A stretch of 5,175 bases of DNA from Micrococcaceae bacterium UBA6021 (lineage in GTDB: Bacteria > Actinomycetota > Actinomycetes > Actinomycetales > Micrococcaceae): contig DIZT01000143.1 of NCBI GenBank assembly GCA_002427975.1, positions 484 through 5,658 of the forward strand, written 5' to 3'. Every line of letters starts with the position of its first letter. Position 1 is the stretch's first letter. Positions 1 to 4,715 of the stretch are shown here, piece by piece. The translations under genes and the position numbers were made by a program. The notes beneath the pieces are model-generated. The model did no database searches, had not been told where the DNA came from, and saw only the letters and a program-made list of their open reading frames with translations.

Positions 1-588
1 CTCCTCTCGGGCGGGTCGCTCGCCAGGATCTCGGAGGCGGCCCGGATGGCCCGCGCGCTGCAGCCCTCCATTGTGGTGCTGGAGGACTGCGACCTGATCG
101 CCGAGGACCGGAGTTTCGGGCACGGGCCGCAGCCGCTGCTGTTTGAGGTGCTGGACGCGATGGACGGGCTGGACAACGATGCCGACGTTGCGTTTGTGCT
201 CACCACGAACCGGCCGGACATGCTGGAGCGGGCACTGGCCCAGCGCCCCGGCCGGGTGGACCTCGCGGTGGAGATTCCGTTGCCTGCCTATGCCGAAAGG
301 GTCCGGCTGCTGGAACTGTACGGCCGCCTGGTGGCGTTCAGTCCGGCGGCGCTCAACGTCGCTGCGGAACGCACGGAAGGAACTACCGCATCGTTCGCCC
401 GGGAACTGGTCCGGCGGGCGGTGGTGGCCGCCGCGCTGGAGGACACGCCGGTGTCCGATTCCCATCTGACCGCCGCCGTGGAGGACCTGATGGCCGACGC
501 CGAAACCCTCACGCGCAGCCTGCTGGGCAGCGGCACGGACGCCGGCCGGACGCCTGGTTTCCCGGGGCCGGCCTCGTCGGGTTCCTAG
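1..588 (+). CDS. AAA+ ATPase, C-terminal part (5' truncated by window edge)
   Basis: The frame is open from base 1 and ends at TAG 586-588, giving 195 visible residues; the true start and the Walker A motif lie outside the window. Visible residues 23-31 (SIVVLEDCD) form a Walker B strand with the acidic pair in the order Glu-Asp. Residues 48-58 (FEVLDAMDGLD) match the helix that follows in classical AAA proteins. TTNRPD at 68-73 is sensor 1 plus the start of the second region of homology, and RPGRVD at 82-87 carries the arginine-finger region. A small helical lid domain follows to about residue 160, then a Gly/Pro/Ser-rich tail. Such proteins are ATP-driven remodelling machines, usually hexameric and cytosolic, but the substrate-determining N-terminus is not visible, so I assign no specific role. 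The ATG at 46 is internal, because the AAA homology runs upstream of it. The gene converges on the PAP2 gene and overlaps it by four bases. Confidence 0.88.
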   Translation, partial: LLSGGSLARISEAARMARALQPSIVVLEDCDLIAEDRSFGHGPQPLLFEVLDAMDGLDNDADVAFVLTTNRPDMLERALAQRPGRVDLAVEIPLPAYAERVRLLELYGRLVAFSPAALNVAAERTEGTTASFARELVRRAVVAAALEDTPVSDSHLTAAVEDLMADAETLTRSLLGSGTDAGRTPGFPGPASSGS

Positions 589-1364
589 TCGCCCGGGGCG
601 TCGGCTTTGGAAAGCTCGCCGGTAGTCCGCTCGCCTGGAATCCGGGCAGTCCGCCACGTGTCCAGTGCCATGACGGCGCCCAGGATCACGAGGGACAGGG
701 CAAAGGAAGCCAGGGCATCGCTGAACCAGTGGTAGCCGAGGTAGAGGCGGCATAGCCCGGCGAGGACAACGCCGATGCCCGCGACCACGAAGCCAAGAAC
801 TGTTGAGCGCGGGTTCTTCCGCCGCGAGAAGACCAGGAATGTGGTCACCAGCAGGAAGTCGCAGGCACCCAGCACATGGCCGGAGGGAAACGAGAAGGTG
901 TGGTCGGCACCGAACAGCATCAGGTCCACAGGTGGCCGTGAGCGCTGGACGATCGCCAGGATGATCTGCGAAATGACGACGCCGGTCAGCATGGCGGCAG
1001 CCAGGACTACCGGCCGCCAGGCGTGCTTGGCCGCGAAGCCCCAGGCCACTGTCACCACGAGCACAATAATGGGCAAGGCAACGGGGCCGAAGATCACGGC
1101 GAGGACGATCATTACGGCTGTGAGCGCGTCTGACCGGAGCGATACCAGCCACTCACGGGTGGGCTCGTCGGGACCCCAGGGACCGGTGTGGCTTTGCAGC
1201 ACTCCCATCATGGTCACGATGAACAGCAGGGCGCCAACACCGATAAGGACGATGGCCGTCCGGTACAGGCCCTGGCGCGCGGCCGGTTCCATAACGCGTT
1301 CCTCCACCACGAACTTGTCATGGAAGGTCCGCCAACGACCGCTCTTGTCTGTCCGCTCTGCCAC
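585..1364 (-). CDS. PAP2-family membrane phosphatase
   Basis: 259 residues from a GTG start. The family removes phosphate from lipid phosphates or pyrophosphates, such as phosphatidate, phosphatidylglycerol phosphate or undecaprenyl pyrophosphate, at the membrane's outer face. About six hydrophobic segments are visible, near residues 36-56, 80-96, 97-112, 117-140, 164-180 and 188-205, with a last one near 217-235. The phosphatase motifs are present: RP at 143-144 (motif 1), PSGH at 160-163 (motif 2, with the His acid/base), and R206, H212 and D216 (motif 3, with the His nucleophile). Two positions are atypical. The motif 1 lysine (K-x6-RP) is Leu136, and the Ser before Arg206 is Cys205. The start is uncertain. 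GTG 1364 has only a weak ribosome binding site, but a -10-like GATAAT lies upstream. ATG at 1290-1292 (Met25) has GGAGG at 1301-1305, eight bases away, and would give 235 residues without losing any membrane segment. The substrate cannot be told from sequence. Confidence 0.9.
   Translation of the reverse strand: MAERTDKSGRWRTFHDKFVVEERVMEPAARQGLYRTAIVLIGVGALLFIVTMMGVLQSHTGPWGPDEPTREWLVSLRSDALTAVMIVLAVIFGPVALPIIVLVVTVAWGFAAKHAWRPVVLAAAMLTGVVISQIILAIVQRSRPPVDLMLFGADHTFSFPSGHVLGACDFLLVTTFLVFSRRKNPRSTVLGFVVAGIGVVLAGLCRLYLGYHWFSDALASFALSLVILGAVMALDTWRTARIPGERTTGELSKADAPGD
1301..1305 (-). promoter_or_regulatory. Strong internal Shine-Dalgarno inside the PAP2 gene
   Basis: On the minus strand GGAGG (complement of CCTCC) sits eight bases before an in-frame ATG at 1292-1290. 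Spacing and match are better than for the upstream GTG at 1364. The site competes for the true start of the PAP2 gene. It could also be chance, since these bases encode Val-Glu-Glu within an otherwise normal-looking N-terminus. Confidence 0.45.
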
Positions 1365-1406
1365 TGTATTTCCGTCCGTGCGCCGTGAGGAGTACTTAGG
1401 GTGAAG

Positions 1407-1412
1407 ATTATC
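1407..1412 (-). promoter_or_regulatory. Candidate -10 element for the PAP2 gene
   Basis: The minus strand reads GATAAT here, five of six matches to TATAAT. Transcription would begin near 1400, giving a leader of about 36 bases before GTG 1364. The sequence 17 bases upstream (TGGGTC, 1435-1430) is a poor -35, which is common in actinobacteria. Prediction only. Confidence 0.35.
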
Positions 1413-1461
1413 CTCTTCCGCCCGGTGTTGACCCAGCCGTCTGGCATGTCAGCCTGCCGGG

Positions 1462-1467
1462 TAGCCT
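1462..1467 (+). promoter_or_regulatory. Candidate -10 element for a leaderless alkC transcript
   Basis: TAGCCT fits the actinobacterial TANNNT -10 pattern and ends six bases before the ATG at 1474, so transcription would begin at or next to the start codon. No Shine-Dalgarno sequence precedes this ATG. A TTGACC at 1428-1433 resembles a -35 but lies 28 bases upstream, too far for normal spacing. Inference from position and pattern. Confidence 0.35.
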
Positions 1468-1473
1468 GACTCA

Positions 1474-2607
1474 ATGGGCGCGATGAATGAGCTGATCAAC
1501 CGGCAGGGCGTGGAAGCACTGGCCCGGATCCTGGCAGGGGCGGCTCCCGGATCGGAGTGGCCGTCCGTCGCTGCTGCCGCCGCGCGATTGGATGAGCTGA
1601 GCCTGCGGGGCCGGACGGATGCGGTGAGCAGTGCGCTGCTGGCCGATGTGCGGCAGCTTCCGGGTCCGGGATATCCGACGGCGGCACGCATCTTCCGGAG
1701 CGCCCTCTCCGGAGCCGGTTTCACGGGCTGGATCCTGTGGCCGGTTTCCGAGGCAGCCGTCACGCTGGCGCTCGAGCCAGGTGCCGGCCCGGATGCCGGC
1801 GGCGGCTTTGACCGCTGCTTTGACGACTGCCTGGCCCTCCTGGCCGAACTGACCCCGAGACTGACCGGCGAGTTCGCCATCCGCAGGCTCCTGGCCGCGG
1901 ACCTGGAGCGTACCCTGCAGATTGTCCAGGGCTGGACCGGGCATCCGGACCAGCATGTCCGCCGGCTGGCCAGCGAGGGGACCCGGCCGTACCTCCCCTG
2001 GGCGGTGCGGGTTCCCACCGTCGTCCTTAATCCGGAGGCCACCATCCCGGTCCTGGATGCCCTGTACCTGGACCCCTCGGAGTATGTGCGGCGCTCAGTG
2101 GCGAACCATCTGAACGACGTGGCGCGGCATGCGCCCACTCTGGTGGTGGCGACGGCGGCGCGCTGGCTGGCCGCGCCGGACCCCAACACCGCGTGGGTGG
2201 TCAGGCACGGCCTGCGGACGCTGATCAAGAACGCGCACCCGGGCGCCCTGGCCTTGCAGGGGTTCGTCCCGGCGTCCCTCGCTGTCACGGGGCCGCGTCT
2301 GGATCGGAACTCGGTGGCCATGCCGGGAGAACTGGCCTTCGATTTCGAGATCGCCAACACCGGGTCCGACGATGCCCGGCTTGCCGTCGACTACGTGGTC
2401 CACTACGTCAAAGCCAACGGAACGCAGTCCGCCAAGGTCTTCAAGATCGCGGCGCTCACCCTCGGAGCCGGCGAGACCCGCTCATTATCCAAGCGTCATG
2501 CGTTCCGGCCAATGACCACCCGCGTTCACCATCCCGGGGTCCACGCCCTGGAACTCCAGATCAATGGAGTCCGGCATGGGCATACGGAGTTCGAGCTGCA
2601 CCTCTGA
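1474..2607 (+). CDS. alkC: AlkC-type DNA glycosylase (HEAT-like repeats plus Ig-like domain)
   Basis: 377 residues. AlkC proteins are base-excision repair glycosylases that remove cationic alkylated bases, chiefly 3-methyladenine and in studied members 3-methylcytosine, and that grip DNA with HEAT-like helical repeats without flipping out the base. The family match rests on three conserved repeat segments that I recognise: HPDQHVRRLASEGTRPYLPW at 157-176, DPSEYVRRSVANHLNDVAR at 200-218, and WVVRHGLRTLIK at 241-252, then a Leu-Gly/Gln-Phe turn near 261-264. Residues from about 265 to 377 change to alternating beta-type sequence (for example LAFDFEIANTGSDDARLAVD), consistent with the Ig-like domain known at the C-terminus of some AlkC proteins. 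I do not assign individual catalytic residues. An in-frame TAG at 1462-1464 bounds the start: ATG 1474 is the first choice and ATG 1483 the next, and neither has a ribosome binding site. The gene stands alone, diverging from the PAP2 gene and separated from the next gene by 117 bases. AlkD is the nearest alternative but normally lacks the Ig-like tail and is shorter. Confidence 0.87.
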   Translation: MGAMNELINRQGVEALARILAGAAPGSEWPSVAAAAARLDELSLRGRTDAVSSALLADVRQLPGPGYPTAARIFRSALSGAGFTGWILWPVSEAAVTLALEPGAGPDAGGGFDRCFDDCLALLAELTPRLTGEFAIRRLLAADLERTLQIVQGWTGHPDQHVRRLASEGTRPYLPWAVRVPTVVLNPEATIPVLDALYLDPSEYVRRSVANHLNDVARHAPTLVVATAARWLAAPDPNTAWVVRHGLRTLIKNAHPGALALQGFVPASLAVTGPRLDRNSVAMPGELAFDFEIANTGSDDARLAVDYVVHYVKANGTQSAKVFKIAALTLGAGETRSLSKRHAFRPMTTRVHHPGVHALELQINGVRHGHTEFELHL

Positions 2608-2724
2608 GCTGGGTGGCACTGCGGGTACCTGTATCAACAGGCACTCCCACATGTGCGCAATATGCGGTTGGCTAGTGAGGGAACGCCCGGGCTCCGGCCC
2701 CTGACGAAATGATGAGGAAACAAA
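2608..2724. promoter_or_regulatory. Intergenic leader with short palindromes upstream of the dehydrogenase operon
   Basis: This 117-base gap must hold the dehydrogenase promoter unless the genes are read through from alkC. It contains an inverted repeat CCTGT-ATCA-ACAGG (2628-2641), a perfect 8-base palindrome CACATGTG (2648-2655), a second inverted repeat CGCA-ATA-TGCG (2656-2666), and a GGGC-TCCG-GCCC hairpin (2689-2700) with a UNCG-type loop. CAATAT at 2658-2663 is a weak -10 candidate lying across the second repeat. No T-run follows any hairpin, so none is a clear intrinsic terminator. The palindromes could be operator sites, but the regulator is not in the window. Confidence 0.3.
2714..2718 (+). 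promoter_or_regulatory. Ribosome binding site of the alcohol dehydrogenase gene
   Basis: GAGGA lies six bases before ATG 2725, in an A-rich context. This supports that start and contrasts with the absence of such a site before alkC. Confidence 0.7.
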
Positions 2725-3762
2725 ATGCGAGCAACCATCATGTATGGCGCCGGTGACGTGCGCGTGGAGAACGTACCCGACCCCGTCATCCAGGATCCGG
2801 CCGACGCCATCGTGCGGATCGTTAATTCCTGTATCTGCGGCTCCGACCTGCACCCCTACCACGGCATGCCGTCGTCCACGCAGGGCAGCCCCATGGGCCA
2901 CGAGTTCATCGGCGTCGTCGAGGAAGCTGGCAAGGACGTGTCCACCCTGAAAAAGGGTGACTTTGTCATCGCCCCCTTCGCCTGGTCCGACGGGACCTGC
3001 ACTTTCTGCCGTGAAGGCCTGCAGACCTCCTGCCGCCACGGCGGGTTCTGGGGCTCGAACGGGATTGGCGGCGCCCAGGCCGAGGCCGTCCGCGTCCCGT
3101 TCGCCGATGGCACCCTGGTCAAGGCCCCGGTTGGCGAGGACAGCGAACTGCTGCCCTCGCTGCTGACCCTCTCCGACGTCTACGGCACCGGCTACCACGC
3201 AGCCATCAAGGCAGGAGTCAATGCCCGGACCACTGTCACGGTCATCGGTGACGGGGCCGTCGGACTGATGGCGGTGCTGTCTGCCAGGCAGCTGGGTGCC
3301 GAGCAGATCATCCTGATGGGGAGGCACAAGGCCCGCACTGACCTGGGCATCGAATACGGCGCCACCGACGTCGTCGCCGAACGCGGCGAGGCCGGCATCG
3401 AGAAGGTGCGCGAGCTCAGCGGGGGCGACGGAACGCACACCGTCCTTGAGTGCGTCGGGCACCGGCCGGCGTACGACCAGGCCCTCGGCGTTATCCGCCC
3501 TGGCGGCGTTATCAGCCGGGTGGGCGTGCCCCAGTACGAGGACGCACCGATCGGTTTCGGCTCCATGTTCGGCCCGAACATCACGCTCACCGGAGGCCCG
3601 GCCCCCGTCCGTGCCTACATCGAGACGCTGCTACCCGGCGTCCTTGACGGCACCGTGAACCCGGGCAAGGTCTTCGACCGCACCATCAGCCTGAGCGAGG
3701 TGCCCGACGGCTACCGCGCCATGGATTCCCGCGAGGCCCTGAAGGTCCTCGTCCGTCCGTAG
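2725..3762 (+). CDS. Zinc-dependent alcohol dehydrogenase (medium-chain family)
   Basis: 345 residues, the usual length for the family. It should oxidise an alcohol or reduce a carbonyl with a nicotinamide cofactor in the cytosol; the substrate is unknown. The N-terminal GroES-like domain holds the catalytic zinc site: C38 in CICGSDLH, then G58-H59-E60, with D151 in LSDVYGTGYHA the likely fourth position. The structural zinc lobe is C92, C95 and C103, with Asp89 where the first cysteine normally sits. The Rossmann fold starts at VIGDGAVG (173-180; GxGxxG 175-180). The second strand ends in G199-R200-H201-K202 with no acidic residue, which favours NADP(H) over NAD(H). The ATG at 2725 has a good ribosome binding site. 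The SDR gene starts 25 bases downstream, so the two are probably co-transcribed. The type with Asp at the first structural-zinc position recurs, as I recall, in actinobacterial threonine/sorbitol-dehydrogenase-like proteins, so I treat it as a subfamily trait. Confidence 0.9.
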   Translation: MRATIMYGAGDVRVENVPDPVIQDPADAIVRIVNSCICGSDLHPYHGMPSSTQGSPMGHEFIGVVEEAGKDVSTLKKGDFVIAPFAWSDGTCTFCREGLQTSCRHGGFWGSNGIGGAQAEAVRVPFADGTLVKAPVGEDSELLPSLLTLSDVYGTGYHAAIKAGVNARTTVTVIGDGAVGLMAVLSARQLGAEQIILMGRHKARTDLGIEYGATDVVAERGEAGIEKVRELSGGDGTHTVLECVGHRPAYDQALGVIRPGGVISRVGVPQYEDAPIGFGSMFGPNITLTGGPAPVRAYIETLLPGVLDGTVNPGKVFDRTISLSEVPDGYRAMDSREALKVLVRP

Positions 3763-3773
3763 TTTCACTCTCG

Positions 3774-3780
3774 AAAGGAA
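3774..3780 (+). promoter_or_regulatory. Ribosome binding site of the SDR gene
   Basis: AAAGGAA contains AGGA ending eight bases before ATG 3788. It sits in the 25-base gap after the dehydrogenase stop, so the SDR has its own initiation signal within a shared transcript. Confidence 0.65.
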
Positions 3781-3787
3781 TCAAACC

Positions 3788-4627
3788 ATGGCTACCTGGC
3801 TCATCACAGGGTGCTCAACCGGACTCGGCCGCGCACTCGCCCAAGCCGTGCTTGCCCACGGCCACAACGCCGTCGTCACAGCACGGAACGTCACCACGGT
3901 CAATGACATCGCGGCCGCTTACCCGGACACGGCACTGGCCCTTCCGCTTGACGTCACCAACAGCGCAGAGATCGCCTCGGCGATGCAGCAAGCCAGGAAG
4001 CGTTTCGGGGGCATCGACGTGCTGGTCAACAACGCCGGCTACGGCTACCGCGCAGCGGTTGAAGAAGCGGACGACGCCGACATCCGGCAGTTGTTCGACA
4101 CTAACGTTTTCGGCGCCATCGACATGATCAAAGCAGTCCTCCCCGGAATGCGCGCCAACAGGGCCGGGTCCATTCTGAACATCTCCTCCATCGGAGCGCG
4201 CATCTCACCGGCCGGTTCCGGATACTACTCCGCAAGCAAAGCGGCCCTTGAGGGCCTGTCCGGATCACTCCACAAAGAACTGCGGCCACTCGGGATCAAC
4301 GTCACCGTCATCGAGCCCGGCGCGTTCCGCACCGACTTCGCGGGCCGCTCGCTCACCCAGTCAGCGACGGCGATCGAGGACTACGCGGAGACGGCCGGGA
4401 AACGCCGCAAGGAAAACGATACGGTCCACGGAACCCAGCCGGGCGACCCTGCCAAGGCGGCGGAAGCCATCCTGGCGGTCGCCGAAAACCCGAATCCACC
4501 GTCGCTGCTGGTGCTTGGCAAAGACGCGTTCAACGCATTTGCCGCCGTCGCCCAGGCACAGCGCACCGAACTGGACCAATGGCAGGACCTCAGCCTCAGC
4601 ACCGGAATCGAAGGAGACCAACCATAG
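3788..4627 (+). CDS. Classical short-chain dehydrogenase/reductase (SDR)
   Basis: 279 residues, a normal length for SDR oxidoreductases of this extended-C-terminus type. The Rossmann glycine motif is T7-G8-C9-S10-T11-G12-L13-G14. Arg33 ends the second strand (VVTAR), which points to NADP(H). D55 (LPLDVT) should contact the adenine ring. NNAG is at 81-84. The catalytic tetrad is complete: N106, S134 (in NISSIG), Y147 and K151 (YSASK). The P177-G178 turn followed by FRTDF (180-184) is also typical. The sequence therefore predicts an active, cytosolic, NADP(H)-linked carbonyl/alcohol oxidoreductase. The tail from about 190 carries the substrate-loop region and a charged stretch (KRRKEND), and gives no clue to substrate. 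It follows the alcohol dehydrogenase by 25 bases on the same strand and probably shares its message. The gene ends at the convergent repeat region. No closer family name can be given from sequence alone. Confidence 0.92.
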   Translation: MATWLITGCSTGLGRALAQAVLAHGHNAVVTARNVTTVNDIAAAYPDTALALPLDVTNSAEIASAMQQARKRFGGIDVLVNNAGYGYRAAVEEADDADIRQLFDTNVFGAIDMIKAVLPGMRANRAGSILNISSIGARISPAGSGYYSASKAALEGLSGSLHKELRPLGINVTVIEPGAFRTDFAGRSLTQSATAIEDYAETAGKRRKENDTVHGTQPGDPAKAAEAILAVAENPNPPSLLVLGKDAFNAFAAVAQAQRTELDQWQDLSLSTGIEGDQP

Positions 4628-4654
4628 ACGCGCCGGCGACTTCTGGGTGTTCGG

Positions 4655-4697
4655 GGTTTCGACACGCTCAACCACCGGAAGCAGGCTCAACCACCGG
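4655..4697. repeat. Intergenic repeat with a tandem 13-mer (GCTCAACCACCGG)
   Basis: GCTCAACCACCGG occurs exactly at 4666-4678 and again at 4685-4697, with a period of 19 bases. The first copy is preceded by GGTTTCGACAC (4655-4665), so that unit begins GGTT and has AACC inside (4670-4673), a partial inverted repeat. From memory, near-identical units (GGTTTCGACAGG followed by CTCAACCACCGG, or the reverse complement) are scattered between genes in Arthrobacter and related actinobacteria. The tandem 13-mer is directly visible; the genome-wide dispersal is recollection and cannot be confirmed here. Confidence 0.6.
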
Positions 4698-4715
4698 CGC
4701 TAGCGCTGGGTGGTT
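4689..4715. terminator. Hairpin at the convergent junction, possible bidirectional terminator
   Basis: AACCACC (4689-4695) and GGTGGTT (4709-4715) are perfect inverted arms. Inside them GCG (4697-4699) pairs with CGC (4704-4706) around a CTAG loop (4700-4703), with one G-T pair and one bulged G. The minus-strand stop codon of the sugar kinase (4702-4700) is in the loop, so its last codons form one arm. The hairpin lies 61 bases after the SDR stop and immediately at the end of the kinase gene. No T-run follows on either strand, so termination activity is inferred from position and stem strength only. Confidence 0.4.

Noticed and set aside
775..1404. 209-residue plus-strand open frame opposite the PAP2 gene
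   Set aside because: Its Thr/Arg/Ser-rich sequence has no domain, and the minus strand carries all PAP2 motifs and membrane segments.
1428..1433. TTGACC as a -35 element for alkC
   Set aside because: No acceptable -10 occurs 16-18 bases downstream; the only TANNNT match is 28 bases away, so I do not call it a paired promoter.
1449..2360. 303-residue open frame on the minus strand opposite alkC
   Set aside because: The translation is Arg/Ser/Ala-rich and low in complexity, typical of a shadow frame, while the plus strand encodes clear AlkC repeats.
2628..2641. CCTGT-ATCA-ACAGG as an intrinsic terminator for alkC
   Set aside because: The stem is only five base pairs and no T-run follows; it is kept only as a possible operator or hairpin in the leader.
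2485..3462. 325-residue open frame on the minus strand opposite the alcohol dehydrogenase
   Set aside because: It lies antisense to a gene with intact zinc and cofactor motifs, its protein shows no recognisable domain, and long antisense frames are expected in high-GC DNA with G/C-rich third positions.
4666..4697. Possible CRISPR-like array from the repeated 13-mer
   Set aside because: There are only two copies, the unit is 13 bases and the spacing is six bases, and no cas gene is present.
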